Origin: Alteromonas sp. KUL106
GTDB taxonomy: Bacteria; Pseudomonadota; Gammaproteobacteria; Enterobacterales; Alteromonadaceae
DNA: 64,000 nt
Reading direction: 5' to 3'
Assembly: GCF_009811415.1 (NCBI RefSeq)
Contig: NZ_BLIG01000019.1
Coordinates: 141,681-205,680, forward strand
Within the stretch, counting starts at the first letter, position 1. Each line of letters opens with the position of its first letter. The notes under the pieces were generated by a model. It saw nothing but the letters and a program-made list of their open reading frames with translations, searched no databases and was not told the origin of the DNA. This document shows positions 15,996 through 26,305 of the stretch, one piece after another. Position numbers and translations under genes: made by a program.

Positions 15996-16875
15996 TCTAT
16001 ACGACGAAGAGTTTCATCCGTCTCCGTGGCAACGGACTTGGGCGTCATTTAGGGCAAGCCATATATCAATGCTAGGCTTGATCATGCTGGCCCTTTTTGT
16101 GGTATTCGCGCTGTTCGCCCCGATTATCACCCCCTATGATGCATTAGAGCAAAACATTGATGGTCTGCTGATACCACCTAGCTGGATGGCTAATGGCTCT
16201 ATTTCATATCTCTTTGGTACCGACGCACTAGGCCGTGATTTATTTACCCGGATCATTTATGGCTGTCGTGTAACACTAGGGTCAGCCTTTATTACCGTTG
16301 TACTTGCCATGTTAGTCGGTGTGAGCCTGGGGGCTTTTGCCGGTATGCTTCGCGGCGTGCGATCTAGCGTAGCAAATCACCTTTTAGATGCATTAATGGC
16401 TATTCCAACATTACTTATCGCCATTATCATTGTGGCAATCCTCGGGACAGGCCTAGTCAATAGTATGTGGGCAATTACCCTAGCTCTTATTCCCCAGTTT
16501 GTTCATCATACCCGTAGCTTTGTACGCGGTGAGATGAAAAAAGAATACATCATAGCGTCAAAACTAGATGGGGCGAGCAAATGGCAGCTATTCGTGCACT
16601 CTATTCTACCCAATATGACTGAGATGTTAGTGGTACAAGGTACGCTTGCGCTTTCCATTGCGGTTATCGACATTTCCGCGTTGGGGTTCCTCAATTTAGG
16701 CGCTCAATCGCCCCTTCCTGAATTAGGTGTAATTCTGGCCGATGGTTTAGATGTCACTTATTTGGCCCCATGGAACGTGGCTGTTCCGGGTATGGCAGTA
16801 TTTTTCATGGTCTTATCAATTAACATTGTGGGCGATGGATTACGTTCTGCACTGAGAAAAAGAGTGAGTTATTAA
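15982..16875 (+). CDS. sapC: Peptide ABC transporter permease SapC
   Basis: This is the second permease, DppC/OppC type, about 297 residues. The GTG at 15982 (MPQFSLYDEEFHPSPWQRTW) is chosen because it matches the E. coli SapC N-terminus and avoids the long overlap implied by an ATG at 15931; GAGAG lies about 10 bases upstream. The first membrane helix is MLGLIMLALFVVFALFAPII, followed by the conserved FGTDALGRDLFTRIIYG and the EAA loop SKLDGASKWQLFVHSILPNM. It overlaps the sapB end by 14 bases. Confidence 0.92.
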   Translation: MPQFSLYDEEFHPSPWQRTWASFRASHISMLGLIMLALFVVFALFAPIITPYDALEQNIDGLLIPPSWMANGSISYLFGTDALGRDLFTRIIYGCRVTLGSAFITVVLAMLVGVSLGAFAGMLRGVRSSVANHLLDALMAIPTLLIAIIIVAILGTGLVNSMWAITLALIPQFVHHTRSFVRGEMKKEYIIASKLDGASKWQLFVHSILPNMTEMLVVQGTLALSIAVIDISALGFLNLGAQSPLPELGVILADGLDVTYLAPWNVAVPGMAVFFMVLSINIVGDGLRSALRKRVSY

Positions 16876-16876
16876 T

Positions 16877-17872
16877 ATGCCAATGCTTGATATTAAAAAT
16901 CTCACGCTGGAAATGCAGAGCAGTGAAGGCATGATAAAAGCACTAGACAAAGTGAATTTATCTGTAAGTAGCGGCGAAATTCGTGCATTAGTGGGAGAGT
17001 CTGGCTCAGGTAAAAGCCTAATTGTGTCTGCGATTTGTGGCGCTCTCCCCAATCAGTGGCATTTGACTGCAGATAGAATGAGTTGGAATGGTGAAAACCT
17101 TTTGGGGATGTCATCACAACAGCGCCGTGAAGTGATGCGACGTGAAATTGCCGTGGTGTTTCAGAACCCGCAGTCGAGTCTAGATCCCTCAGCCACCCTC
17201 GGAGAGCAGTTAGAAGAGAGTATCCCAGACGAATTTGTAGAAGGCAGCTGGTTCTGGCAGAGAGCACAGCATCGTAAAAAAATCGCCATTAGTACCGTTC
17301 ACAAAGTAGGGATTAAGCACCACAAACATTACTTAAGTGCATTCCCACACCAAATTCCAGCGGATATAGGCCAGAAATTTATGATAGCCATGGCATTAGT
17401 ATCGCAGCCGAAGTTACTTATTGCTGACGATCCTACCCGCGGTATGGAACCCACAACCAAGACTCAGATTTTGAAGCTTTTTACTCGCTTGAATCAAACC
17501 CGTTCACTGTCGATATTATTCGTAAGCCATGACTTATTGGCCATAGCCAGTATGTCGCATTCTATGACGGTACTCTACGCCGGCCAGACTGTTGAATCGG
17601 GAAAAATGAAACATATTAAAAAGCGCCCGCTTCACCCTTACACAAAAGCGCTACTCGACAGCGCACCAAGTTTCAGAAAAGACTTACCCCCAAAATCGCT
17701 TTTACCGACATTAAGCGGCTCTATTCCAACGCTTCAGCATTTACCGATTGGCTGTAGATTAGGTCCTCGCTGTCCTCGGGCACAGCGAGCATGTGTTCAA
17801 ACACCGGCCGTACGAAAAATTCATGACCACAGCTACAGCTGTCACTTCCCATTACATATGGAGAAACTGTAA
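16877..17872 (+). CDS. sapD: Peptide ABC transporter ATP-binding protein SapD
   Basis: This cytoplasmic ATPase subunit has 331 residues (E. coli SapD 330). Walker A GESGSGKS is at 40-47 and the Q-loop at FQNP (95-98). The signature region is degenerate (PADIGQKF, 161-168, instead of LSGGQ). Walker B is LLIADD, with Asp185 where the catalytic Glu normally sits. The C-terminal oligopeptide-transporter extension has the Cys cluster CRLGPRCPRAQRAC (a possible Fe-S or metal site seen across OppD/DppD), then the C of YSCHF. It follows sapC by 1 base and overlaps sapF by 1 base (TAATG). Confidence 0.92.
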   Translation: MPMLDIKNLTLEMQSSEGMIKALDKVNLSVSSGEIRALVGESGSGKSLIVSAICGALPNQWHLTADRMSWNGENLLGMSSQQRREVMRREIAVVFQNPQSSLDPSATLGEQLEESIPDEFVEGSWFWQRAQHRKKIAISTVHKVGIKHHKHYLSAFPHQIPADIGQKFMIAMALVSQPKLLIADDPTRGMEPTTKTQILKLFTRLNQTRSLSILFVSHDLLAIASMSHSMTVLYAGQTVESGKMKHIKKRPLHPYTKALLDSAPSFRKDLPPKSLLPTLSGSIPTLQHLPIGCRLGPRCPRAQRACVQTPAVRKIHDHSYSCHFPLHMEKL

Positions 17873-18675
17873 TGGATATTATGGAGGTCAGAAACCTCAC
17901 GTTTATTCACAATGAAAAGAAACGTTGGTTAAAACGCCCAGAAGTATTTCAGCTTGGTCCTGTGAATCTAAGCGTTAAGCGAGGAGAAACTATCGCTATT
18001 ATTGGTGAAAACCGCTCTGGTAAATCACTGCTTGCTAAACTTTTGGTTGGCGCATTACCTGCCGATGCGGGTGAAATCGAAATTAATACCCACAAGTATT
18101 TAGCGAAGTATCAGTCAAAAGATAATAAGCAAAAACGCACTCACGATATCCGGATGATCCTTCAGCACAGCAGCGAATCTATGAATCCTGCTGTACCGGT
18201 AGGAAAAATTTTAGATGAGCCACTGCGATTAAACACGGGGCTTTCCGAAGCGGAACGTAAGCCAATCATTGAAGACATGTTGGTCAAAGTTGGCCTCTTA
18301 AGGGAGCATTACTATTTCTATCGCCATATGCTTTCGGATGGACAACAGCAAAGGGTCGCTCTTGCCAGAGCTATCGTACTAAAACCCAAAGTGTTAGTGG
18401 CCGATGAACCATTTGCTGCGCTAGACCCCTCAATTCGCTCTCAAACGGTCAACTTGATTTTACAACTTCAACAAGAGCTCGGTTTGGCTTTTGTATTTAT
18501 CAGTCACAACCTCGGTATTGTAAGACATATCGCAGATAAGGTTATTGTGATGGAAAACGGAGAAATTGTAGAAGAAGGAAAAACAGAAACTATTTTCAGA
18601 TGGCCGCAGCATACGTGTACGAAGAAGCTGGTCACGGCCTATCAATCGCTTGTCCCTCAGCACACTATTCGATAG
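17872..18675 (+). CDS. sapF: Peptide ABC transporter ATP-binding protein SapF
   Basis: This is the second ATPase of the Sap importer, 267 residues. Walker A reads GENRSGKS (45-52), with Arg where the family has Gly. The signature is LSDGQ (154-158), and Walker B VLVADEP keeps the catalytic Glu. The switch His lies in VFISHNLG. It begins one base inside the sapD stop; an in-frame ATG three codons later is an alternative start. It is the last gene of the pspF-sapABCDF unit and is followed by a strong terminator at 18699. Confidence 0.92.
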   Translation: MDIMEVRNLTFIHNEKKRWLKRPEVFQLGPVNLSVKRGETIAIIGENRSGKSLLAKLLVGALPADAGEIEINTHKYLAKYQSKDNKQKRTHDIRMILQHSSESMNPAVPVGKILDEPLRLNTGLSEAERKPIIEDMLVKVGLLREHYYFYRHMLSDGQQQRVALARAIVLKPKVLVADEPFAALDPSIRSQTVNLILQLQQELGLAFVFISHNLGIVRHIADKVIVMENGEIVEEGKTETIFRWPQHTCTKKLVTAYQSLVPQHTIR

Positions 18676-18698
18676 TACGCCATCGCGTTGAAAAGCTC

Positions 18699-18727
18699 AG
18701 ATGCCCCTTTTTAAAAAAGGGGCATCT
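18699..18727. terminator. Bidirectional intrinsic terminator between sapF and oadB
   Basis: AGATGCCCCTTTTT and AAAAAGGGGCATCT are perfect 14-base arms around a single A. The internal T and A runs provide a terminator for both converging transcripts (sapF and oadB). Confidence 0.85.
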
Positions 18728-18752
18728 CACCTCTCATTGAACTGAGTGCTGT

Positions 18753-19883
18753 TCACCCAACCAAAGCCAGCAGGATCCCTGCCGCTACAGCACTTCCTAA
18801 TACACCGGCCACATTCGGGCCCATTGCATGCATTAGTAAAAAGTTGTGCGGGTTGGCCTCTAAACCAACTTTATTCACTACACGTGCGGCCATAGGCACC
18901 GCAGAGACGCCAGCCGCGCCAATAAGTGGATTAATGCTACCGCCTGACAGCTTACTCATCAACTTAGCCATTAGCACACCTGCTGCTGTACCTATGCCAA
19001 ATGCTATGGCACCCAATCCAAGAATACCCAGGGTTTCCACTGTCAAGAATGCCTCTGCTGACAGCTTAGAGCCAACCGCCAAACCCAAAAATATGGTAAC
19101 GGTGTTAATAAGCTCGTTTTGCGCCGTTTTGCTGAGTCGGTCGACGACACCACACTCTTTCATTAAATTTCCAAAGCAAAACATACCAACAAGAGGCGTT
19201 GCGGCGGGCAAAAACAAAATAGTCATAAACAAAACCGCAAGGGGAAATATAATTTTTTCACGCTTAGACACCGGACGTAGTTGTGCCATCGTTATCTCGC
19301 GCTCCGCTTTGCTGGTCAAAGCTTTCATTATTGGAGGTTGGATAATAGGTACCAATGCCATATATGAATAGGCGGCTACAGCAATAGCCCCAAGCAAATC
19401 TGGCGCAAGTCGCGACGCTAAGAAAATTGCCGTCGGTCCATCTGCACCACCGATAATGGCTATAGCACTCGCATCTTTGAGCGTGAACTCAAATCCAGGG
19501 ATGAGGTTTAACGCAATTGCTCCGAACAATGTCGCAAAAATCCCGAACTGCGCAGCAGCCCCAAGTAGCAACATCTTTGGGTTTGCTATTAATGCGCTAA
19601 AGTCCGTCATAGCCCCCACCCCCATAAAAATGAGCAGCGGGAATACGCCTGTATCAATACCTATTTTGTAAATGTAGTGCAGTAAGCCACCCGCTTCCGA
19701 AAACCCTGCGATAGGGATGTTGGTTAGCAGTGCACCAAAACCAATGGGCAGTAAAAGCAATGGCTCAAACTTTTTAACAATAGCCAAGTACAAAAGACCA
19801 AAGCCCACTGCCATCATGATCAACTGGCCTGCTTCAAAATGCGCAAGCGCGGTACTATCCCAAAGTACCATTAACTTATCCAT
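18753..19883 (-). CDS. oadB: Oxaloacetate decarboxylase (Na+ extruding) subunit beta
   Basis: This membrane subunit decarboxylates carboxybiotin and couples the energy to Na+ export. The 376-residue, very hydrophobic protein has about nine membrane helices. It carries the Na+-site signature [14 protein letters not shown], whose Asp is the known coupling residue in the family. The C-terminal conserved region includes [14 protein letters not shown] and [19 protein letters not shown]. It is the last gene of oadGAB, 3 bases after oadA, and converges on sapF. A sodium pump fits a marine habitat. Confidence 0.95.
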   Translation of the reverse strand: MDKLMVLWDSTALAHFEAGQLIMMAVGFGLLYLAIVKKFEPLLLLPIGFGALLTNIPIAGFSEAGGLLHYIYKIGIDTGVFPLLIFMGVGAMTDFSALIANPKMLLLGAAAQFGIFATLFGAIALNLIPGFEFTLKDASAIAIIGGADGPTAIFLASRLAPDLLGAIAVAAYSYMALVPIIQPPIMKALTSKAEREITMAQLRPVSKREKIIFPLAVLFMTILFLPAATPLVGMFCFGNLMKECGVVDRLSKTAQNELINTVTIFLGLAVGSKLSAEAFLTVETLGILGLGAIAFGIGTAAGVLMAKLMSKLSGGSINPLIGAAGVSAVPMAARVVNKVGLEANPHNFLLMHAMGPNVAGVLGSAVAAGILLALVG

Positions 19884-19886
19884 GCT

Positions 19887-21698
19887 TTACCCCAATATAA
19901 TCAGAGGTTGGCCACTTGCGACGGCATCACCTTCACCCACTTTAATCTCAGAGACCGTTCCGGTGAATGCCGAGCGGATCTCTGTCTCCATTTTCATAGC
20001 TTCAAGGATAATCACCACATCACCTTCTGACACACTGTCACCATTTCTCACTAATACTTTGAAGACATTGCCCGCTAGGGGGGCATCAATGGAATGAGAA
20101 GAGCCAGCAACTAACGGAGCTTTATCATCACTCGCTTGGGCTTGGGGTGCGCTAGCAGGTGTAACGCTTGTTAAGCTCCCAGAGGGAGCCACTTCTACTC
20201 GATAAACCTTGCCATCTACGTTGACGTCATAAATCTCTGACGTGGATGAGGTTTGTGAGTTTGATTTAGCGTCAACAGGCTTCGGTGCACTTGCACTGAG
20301 TGTATTTTGCGCGCCAGGTGCAGGTTCGAAGGCATCTGGATTGCCGCGATTTTCAATAAACTTAAGGCCTATTTGTGGAAATAGCGCGTAAGTAAGTACA
20401 TCATCAATCTTATGCTCTGACAGAGTTAGCTGCTTTTTCTCTGCTAAAGCATCAAGCTCCTTGCTTAGCGTATCGAGTTCTGGCGCAATATTATCAGCCG
20501 GACGACAGGTGATTGGCGCAGCCCCATCAAGTACGCGTTCTTGCAATGCTTTGTTCACGGGAGCGGCAGTAGCACCGTATTCACCTTTTAGTACGCCAGC
20601 CGTTTCTTTTGTAATGCTTTTGTAACGTTCACCCATTAACACGTTCAGTACAGATTGCGTGCCGACAATTTGTGACGTTGGCGTGACAAGCGGAATAAAG
20701 CCCAAATCTTCACGTACTCTAGGAATTTCTTTTAATACTTCTTCGAACTTATCTTCAGCACCTTGCTCTTTAAGCTGACTTTCCATGTTGGTCAGCATTC
20801 CCCCCGGAACTTGCGCTAGCAAAATGCGTGCGTCTATGCCTTTAAGACTGCCTTCGAACTGGCTGTACTTCTTTCTTACTTCTCTGAAATAGCTTGCAAT
20901 CTCTTCAAGTTCAGGCAGTGAAATGCCCGTATCGCGCTCAGTACCCTCTACAATAGACACCATGGTTTCAGTTGCGCTGTGGCCATACGTCATGCTCATA
21001 GAAGAGATAGCCGTGTCCAGCATATCAATACCGGCATCGATAGCTTTTTGATACGTCGCCGTACTTAATCCTGTTGTTGCATGGCACTGCATGGCGATAG
21101 GCACATCAACCGTTTCTTTTAAACCACTAATTAATGCCTCGCATTCATAAGGCTTTAAAAGCCCAGCCATGTCTTTAATGCAAATAGAGTGGACGCCTAA
21201 ATCTTCAAGTTGTTTCGCCATTTCAAGCCATAGCTTAAGGTTGTGCACAGGGCTCACCGTGTAAGAAATGGTCCCTTGCGCGTGAGCGCCACTCTCTATG
21301 GTCGCTTTAATTGCGGTTTTCAAATTTCTAATGTCATTCATGGCATCAAAAATTCTAAACACGTCAACGCCACTTTCGTGAGCCCGCTCAACGAAGCGCG
21401 TTACTACATCATCGGCGTAATGGCGATACCCCAAGAGATTCTGCCCGCGAAGGAGCATTTGCTGTTTGGTATTGGGCATTGCTGCCTTCAGTTTTCGAAT
21501 GCGTTCCCAGGGATCTTCGCCCAAGTAACGAATGCACGCATCAAAAGTCGCTCCTCCCCAAGACTCTACCGACCAAAAGCCAGCTTTATCGAGTTTTTCC
21601 GCTATGGGAAGCATATCTTCAATACGCATACGCGTGGCAAGAAGCGATTGGTGGGCATCACGCAGGACCAGCTCAGTAAGGGCCAGAGGCTTTGACAT
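19887..21698 (-). CDS. oadA: Oxaloacetate decarboxylase subunit alpha
   Basis: This cytoplasmic carboxyltransferase moves CO2 from oxaloacetate to its own biotin. The 603-residue protein has an N-terminal HMGL-like TIM barrel ([18 protein letters not shown], with the metal-binding Asp, and MQCHATTG with His ligands). A conserved carboxylase domain follows, then a Pro/Ala-rich linker (about 470-530) and a C-terminal biotinyl domain with EAMKMET, the Lys being biotinylated. It is translated 18 bases after oadG and 3 before oadB, forming the alpha-beta-gamma complex. Confidence 0.96.
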   Translation of the reverse strand: MSKPLALTELVLRDAHQSLLATRMRIEDMLPIAEKLDKAGFWSVESWGGATFDACIRYLGEDPWERIRKLKAAMPNTKQQMLLRGQNLLGYRHYADDVVTRFVERAHESGVDVFRIFDAMNDIRNLKTAIKATIESGAHAQGTISYTVSPVHNLKLWLEMAKQLEDLGVHSICIKDMAGLLKPYECEALISGLKETVDVPIAMQCHATTGLSTATYQKAIDAGIDMLDTAISSMSMTYGHSATETMVSIVEGTERDTGISLPELEEIASYFREVRKKYSQFEGSLKGIDARILLAQVPGGMLTNMESQLKEQGAEDKFEEVLKEIPRVREDLGFIPLVTPTSQIVGTQSVLNVLMGERYKSITKETAGVLKGEYGATAAPVNKALQERVLDGAAPITCRPADNIAPELDTLSKELDALAEKKQLTLSEHKIDDVLTYALFPQIGLKFIENRGNPDAFEPAPGAQNTLSASAPKPVDAKSNSQTSSTSEIYDVNVDGKVYRVEVAPSGSLTSVTPASAPQAQASDDKAPLVAGSSHSIDAPLAGNVFKVLVRNGDSVSEGDVVIILEAMKMETEIRSAFTGTVSEIKVGEGDAVASGQPLIILG

Positions 21699-21716
21699 GG
21701 TAACTCCTGATTAGGC

Positions 21717-21989
21717 TTAATTTTTTGAATTATGACGATGGGTATGAATGGCTGCGGAAATAGCTGCGATAACATTTCCGTCTATTCCTGGTTGTACCGC
21801 TTGGTGGTTTCGTTTTACGTTCGCCGCGGGTTCTTCTATTTCACCAGGGAACGCTTCGCAGAAGCGTGCGATGAGGTGAATGCCAACAATAAGAAGCCCT
21901 AAAAACGAAAAAACAAATAGCATCCCTATAAGCATGAGAGAGCCGGCTTCTACAAGCAAGCTAGCGACGGATTCCGAATTCATATTCAA
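21717..21989 (-). CDS. oadG: Oxaloacetate decarboxylase subunit gamma
   Basis: This small membrane subunit holds the complex together. The 90-residue protein has one N-terminal transmembrane helix (SLMLIGMLFVFSFLGLLIVGIHLIARF), a flexible Pro/Glu hinge and a C-terminal tail with IHTHRH, matching the zinc-binding His cluster seen in OadG. It is first in the operon oadG-oadA-oadB. Sequence conservation of OadG is low, so identification rests on this topology and context. Confidence 0.9.
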   Translation of the reverse strand: MNMNSESVASLLVEAGSLMLIGMLFVFSFLGLLIVGIHLIARFCEAFPGEIEEPAANVKRNHQAVQPGIDGNVIAAISAAIHTHRHNSKN

Positions 21990-22387
21990 TCCTGTTGTTA
22001 TTTTGTACCTGAATAAGTATCACGTGGATTTTTAAAACACAATAAACCAGCATAAAAAACCAATTAAAATCGTATAAAACCAATCACAATGAAACTTAAT
22101 GCACTATTTTTTAATAACTTTGCAATACTAGAATCTCGACGAAATTAGATCAGGATTCGCAAATTCCAGCCAGAGTTGCTCATATCTATTGAAATAACAG
22201 GTTTTAATGCAAGCCGATATTCTCGGTAAAGTCACTGTCTAGCTGTTTAGCGAAATCTTTCGCGTGCATTGCGACTAATACACGTCCGCATAAATAATAC
22301 AAAGAACAAAGATGTGGGACTGTGAACGACCCATGACGTAATTGGGTATCGAAGAGTAGCGTTTATCGGGATATTTCGATAAAAATG
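21990..22387. promoter_or_regulatory. Gene-free spacer upstream of oadG
   Basis: I find no coding or RNA gene in about 400 bases. The part nearest oadG is A/T-rich and holds the direct repeat AAAACCAAT twice, 22 bases apart (about 22057 and 22077), with a weaker AATAAACCAG before them. This two-helical-turn spacing could mark an activator site, but it is only suggestive. A small dyad TTTATCG-N8-CGATAAA sits at 22362-22383. Confidence 0.4.
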
Positions 22388-22416
22388 AAAAAGCCCACCG
22401 TAAAGGTGGGCTTTTC
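22388..22416 (-). terminator. Intrinsic terminator of the tRNA operon
   Basis: On the minus strand AAAGCCCACC, a 5-base loop, GGTGGGCTTT and then TTCATTTTT follow the second tRNA-Arg by about 5 bases. The arms pair perfectly. Confidence 0.88.
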
Positions 22417-22420
22417 AATG

Positions 22421-22497
22421 TGGCGCGTGTGGAAGGATTCGAACCTCCGACCGCCTGGTTCGTAGCCAGGTACTCTATCCAGCTGAGCTACACACGC
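22421..22497 (-). tRNA. tRNA-Arg (ACG), distal copy
   Basis: This is a 77-nt cloverleaf read on the minus strand. The acceptor stem pairs GCGTGTG with CACACGC, the D arm is TAGCTCAGCTGGATAGAG, and the anticodon arm is CCTGG-CTACGAA-CCAGG with anticodon ACG (decoded as ICG). The T arm is GGAGGTTCGAATCCTTC, and CCA is encoded. It is identical to the copy at 22550. E. coli has the same csrA-serV-argV/Y/Z/Q order. Confidence 0.97.
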
Positions 22498-22549
22498 GTT
22501 AACTTGTATACTTTCGAATTTTACTCCGAAAGGTGACGCTTTAAATAGA

Positions 22550-22626
22550 TGGCGCGTGTGGAAGGATTCGAACCTCCGACCGCCTGGTTCGTAGCCAGGT
22601 ACTCTATCCAGCTGAGCTACACACGC
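22550..22626 (-). tRNA. tRNA-Arg (ACG), proximal copy
   Basis: This 77-nt gene has a sequence identical to the tRNA at 22421-22497, including encoded CCA. It is separated from that copy by 52 bases and from tRNA-Ser by 41 bases. It is part of one tRNA transcript with a promoter at 22774-22801. Confidence 0.97.
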
Positions 22627-22665
22627 GCAAAAACTTGTTGTCGACCGTCACTATCAACGAATAAT

Positions 22666-22758
<93 letters not shown>

Positions 22759-22773
22759 TTGACTGCGGGGTGC

Positions 22774-22801
22774 ATTTTACGGATTCGTTGGCGTGAGTCA
22801 A
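22774..22801 (-). promoter_or_regulatory. Promoter of the tRNA-Ser/Arg operon
   Basis: The minus strand reads TTGACT (22801-22796), a 16-base spacer, TAAAAT (22779-22774), then a GC-rich discriminator (GCACCCCGC) typical of stringently controlled stable-RNA promoters. The predicted start is about 9 bases before tRNA-Ser. The rest of 22802-23034 shows nothing recognisable. Confidence 0.8.
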
Positions 22802-23034
22802 ACCTTTTTTATAAAGAAATTGTTTGCCCGCTGTCATTTTAAACGATTCGAGCAAAAAACCAGTAATATGTTCACAATACAAGCAATTAAACAAAAGACT
22901 CGCTATTTTTTATTAGTTCTCTCACAAGCACCTGAGAAAAGATTTAAGCAACGTCACATGAAGTATAGCTAAAAAAGCACGTTCTATTTGTTTTTATCGT
23001 GATGACTTCATTTACGCAATAAAAGCGTAAAACA

Positions 23035-23060
23035 AAAAAGGCCAGCGTAAGCTGACCTTT
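23035..23060 (-). terminator. Intrinsic terminator after csrA
   Basis: The minus strand forms AAAGGTCAGC, loop TTAC, GCTGGCCTTT, with a TTTTTTG tail, 23 bases after the csrA stop. Confidence 0.88.
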
Positions 23061-23082
23061 CCCTGCAAAGTATATAATGCAA

Positions 23083-23274
23083 TTATTCCGCTGAACCTGG
23101 CTGACCGCCCTTTTCTGCTTGAATGCGCATATATATTTCTTCACGGTGCACAGAGACTTCTTTTGGTGCATTAACACCGATACGTACCTGATTCCCTTTT
23201 ACACCCAGAACGGTGACGGTTACATCATCACCAACCATAAGCGTTTCACCAACTCGACGAGTCAAAATAAGCAT
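23083..23274 (-). CDS. csrA: Carbon storage regulator CsrA
   Basis: CsrA is an RNA-binding dimer that controls translation and stability of mRNAs for carbon flow, motility and biofilm, usually at GGA motifs. The 63-residue protein begins [27 protein letters not shown] and keeps the RNA-contact residues Arg6/Arg7 and the Arg44 region ([12 protein letters not shown]). The C-terminus GGQPGSAE is variable, as usual. It lies 133 bases after alaS on the same strand and before the tRNA operon, the classic gammaproteobacterial order. Confidence 0.97.
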   Translation of the reverse strand: MLILTRRVGETLMVGDDVTVTVLGVKGNQVRIGVNAPKEVSVHREEIYMRIQAEKGGQPGSAE

Positions 23275-23407
23275 TCTCTTGCTCCTGTTCCTTAATACTG
23301 AACGTCATCCCTAAGATTTGCAGACCCATCGGCACGACCCGACGGGAGCGACAGTGATTCCATGTTTCCGCGTCACTTCAAAAACTCACTGTTATATACA
23401 AAAATAA

Positions 23408-26005
23408 TTATAGCTTATCTTGTAACCAAACGTTAACCGAATCTAGTGCTTGGCCCAAGTTTTCAGGCTTGTCACCGCCAGCTTGTGCCATATCTGGACG
23501 ACCACCGCCTTTACCGCCTACTTGGGATGCGACAAAGTTAACCAGTTCACCGGCTTTAACCTTGCTAATTAAGCTCTTCGTAACGCCTGCAATCAAATTA
23601 ACCTTTGATTCATTCGCTACACCTAATACTACGACCCCTTCGCCAATTCGGTTCTTTATATCGTCCATCATTGAACGCAGTGATTTTGCTTCGACACCTT
23701 CCAAATTCGCTACAAGCACTTTCGTGCCATTTATCTCTACTACACTACTAAGCATATCAGCACCTTGCTGACTCGCCAGTTTTTGTTTAGCAGAATTTAG
23801 CGATTTTTCTAATTCTTTAGTCTGATTTTGTAGAGAAACTACGCGATCGAGAATATTTTGGCTATCTGTTTTCAATAATGCAGACAATGAAGACAGTGTC
23901 GCTTGTTGCGCTTGCACGACATCAAGTGCGTGCTCGCCAGTGACCGCTTCAATGCGTCGAACGCCTGATGCAATACCCGCTTCACTGGTAATTTTAAATA
24001 AACCAATGTCACCAGTACGCGTAACGTGAGTACCACCACATAACTCAACAGAGAATGGGCCCATGGTTACCACGCGTACTTTTTCGTCGTACTTTTCACC
24101 AAATAGCGCCATGGCACCTGATGCTTTGGCTTCATCCAAATCCATTAGTTCAGTTGCTAACGTGTGATTTGCACGTATTTCTTGGTTTACTCGTCTTTCA
24201 ACTTCAGCAAGTTGCTCTGCCGTTACAGCCTCGAAGTGCGAGAAGTCAAAACGCATGCGAGGCGCCTCAACCAGTGAACCTTTCTGCGTTACGTGTTCAC
24301 CTAGAATTTCACGTAATGCCGCGTGAAGTAAGTGTGTAGCACTGTGGTTCTTTTTAATGGCTTCGCGATTCGCTAAATCAATCGCTGCGGTCGCCGTATC
24401 ACCTTTAGATACCGAACCTTTAACGGTACCTTTGTGCGCAAATGCATTACCCATTTTTTGGGTGTCTGTCACAATGAATTCACCGTTGGCGACACGAAGC
24501 ACGCCCTTATCACCGGCCTGACCACCGCTTTCAGCATAGAACGGCGTGCTGTCTAAAACCACAACGCCTTCTTGACCGTCTTCAAGCTTCTCAACAAATG
24601 CATTGTCGGCGATAAGTTCAACGACATTCGCCTGACCTTCTACATCGGTATATCCGGTAAATGAGGTGGTGTGGTCGATGGCAAGTTTGCTGTTGTAGTC
24701 TGCCCCAAAGTTACTTGCCTGCTGTGCGCGGGCACGCTGAGCCTGCATGGCTGCTTCAAAACCCTCTTCGTCAATCTTTAGGTCGTGCTCACGCGCTACA
24801 TCGTTTGTTAAATCAGTCGGGAAGCCATAAGTGTCGTAAAGCTTAAACACCACGTCACCTGGTACTGTGTCGCCTTCAAGGGATTCTAGCGTATCGTTAA
24901 GAATAGCCATACCACGGGCTAGCGTTTTACTGAACTGCTCTTCTTCAACACGCAGTACTTTTTCAATTACCGGCAGCTGGTCTACGAGCTCTGGATACGC
25001 ATCCCCCATTTCTTTGGCAAGTGATGCGACCAATTTATAGAAGAAGATATCGTCTGCGCCAAGCTGATAACCATGGCGAACCGCACGGCGAATTATGCGA
25101 CGCAATACGTAACCACGGCCTTCGTTCGAGGGCATAACGCCATCGCAAATTAAGAAGCTGCACGAACGAATATGGTCGGCGATAACTCGTAGGGATTTGT
25201 TTTCAAGATCGTCAGTGCCAACAATCGACGCTGCCGATTTGATCAAGTTTTGGAAAAGGTCAATCTCGTAGTTACTGTGCACGTTTTGTAAAATAGCAGA
25301 GATACGCTCAAGCCCCATACCGGTATCAATTGAAGGCTTAGGTAGTGGCTCCATGGTACCGTCAGCGTGTTTGTTAAACTGCATGAATACCAGGTTCCAA
25401 ATTTCGATAAAACGGTCGCCGTCTTCTTCAGGTGTTCCTGGAGGACCACCCCAAATGTGCGCACCGTGATCGTAGAAGATTTCAGAACAAGGACCACATG
25501 GGCCGGTATCCCCCATAGACCAGAAGTTATCTGACGTGCTGATGCGAATAATCTTGTCTTTTGGCACTCCAATATGGTTTTCCCAGATATCAAAAGCTTC
25601 GTCATCTTCAGAATAAACGGTAACTAGCAGCTTTTCTTTTGGCAAACCAATTTCCTTGGTAAGGAAATTCCACGCAAACTCTATCGCTTCTTTTTTGAAG
25701 TAATCGCCAAAACTAAAGTTACCTAACATTTCAAAAAAGGTATGGTGACGAGCAGTATAACCTACGTTCTCAAGGTCATTGTGCTTACCACCAGCGCGAA
25801 CGCAGCGCTGAGACGATACTGCACGGGTATAGCTACGCTTTTCTGCACCTAAGAAGCAATCTTTAAACTGGTTCATGCCCGCGTTGGTAAAAAGAAGTGT
25901 GGGATCATCTGCCGGTACCAGTGACGAGCTTGCTACCGCTTGGTGGCCATGGCTTTTAAAATAATCGATAAACTTGTTACGTAAGTCAGCAGTTGATAAT
26001 GTCAT
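23408..26005 (-). CDS. alaS: Alanyl-tRNA synthetase
   Basis: This essential class II synthetase charges tRNA-Ala. The 865-residue protein opens [21 protein letters not shown]. Its catalytic core contains the class II motifs ([42 protein letters not shown] in the ATP site). The editing domain carries [16 protein letters not shown] and the second zinc/editing motif [13 protein letters not shown], followed by the C-Ala oligomerisation domain ending [16 protein letters not shown]. Length and motifs are normal. It is flanked by recX upstream (403 bases between start codons and the recX side) and csrA downstream. Confidence 0.98.
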   Translation of the reverse strand: MTLSTADLRNKFIDYFKSHGHQAVASSSLVPADDPTLLFTNAGMNQFKDCFLGAEKRSYTRAVSSQRCVRAGGKHNDLENVGYTARHHTFFEMLGNFSFGDYFKKEAIEFAWNFLTKEIGLPKEKLLVTVYSEDDEAFDIWENHIGVPKDKIIRISTSDNFWSMGDTGPCGPCSEIFYDHGAHIWGGPPGTPEEDGDRFIEIWNLVFMQFNKHADGTMEPLPKPSIDTGMGLERISAILQNVHSNYEIDLFQNLIKSAASIVGTDDLENKSLRVIADHIRSCSFLICDGVMPSNEGRGYVLRRIIRRAVRHGYQLGADDIFFYKLVASLAKEMGDAYPELVDQLPVIEKVLRVEEEQFSKTLARGMAILNDTLESLEGDTVPGDVVFKLYDTYGFPTDLTNDVAREHDLKIDEEGFEAAMQAQRARAQQASNFGADYNSKLAIDHTTSFTGYTDVEGQANVVELIADNAFVEKLEDGQEGVVVLDSTPFYAESGGQAGDKGVLRVANGEFIVTDTQKMGNAFAHKGTVKGSVSKGDTATAAIDLANREAIKKNHSATHLLHAALREILGEHVTQKGSLVEAPRMRFDFSHFEAVTAEQLAEVERRVNQEIRANHTLATELMDLDEAKASGAMALFGEKYDEKVRVVTMGPFSVELCGGTHVTRTGDIGLFKITSEAGIASGVRRIEAVTGEHALDVVQAQQATLSSLSALLKTDSQNILDRVVSLQNQTKELEKSLNSAKQKLASQQGADMLSSVVEINGTKVLVANLEGVEAKSLRSMMDDIKNRIGEGVVVLGVANESKVNLIAGVTKSLISKVKAGELVNFVASQVGGKGGGRPDMAQAGGDKPENLGQALDSVNVWLQDKL

Positions 26006-26305
26006 TGAAAACCTAACTTCCTTTATTCTGTTTTTGAAACGTGCGATTTGCCTGTTCTAATGAGCCTTATAGTCGGGGCGATTTGCAAATACGCAATACG
26101 CCAATCCTCGCTATACTTCTCTGGATAATTAAAATGCACACAAATTTGCGCAACGATACCATGGATAGCGCAATTTTGTTAAGTATAACGGGGGGAAGAT
26201 AGGCTCAAATTTCACTTTAAATCGACGAAAATAACCAATATTCACAAAACGAATCGACAAAAACAGACATAGAGAAGAAAACCCGCGTGTTTGCGCTAAA
26301 GCCAT
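26006..26305. promoter_or_regulatory. Spacer between recX and alaS
   Basis: This is a 300-base stretch without a gene. It holds an 11-base imperfect inverted repeat, CAAATTTGCGC-N16-GCGCAATTTTG (26141-26151 and 26168-26178). This could be the recX terminator or an operator for alaS. Nothing else is recognised; the space would not hold recA. Confidence 0.45.

Noticed and set aside
22421..22626. Two near-identical blocks resembling a repeat array or attachment duplication
   Set aside because: Both are complete tRNA-Arg genes with CCA ends; there is no integrase nearby, so no mobile element boundary is implied.
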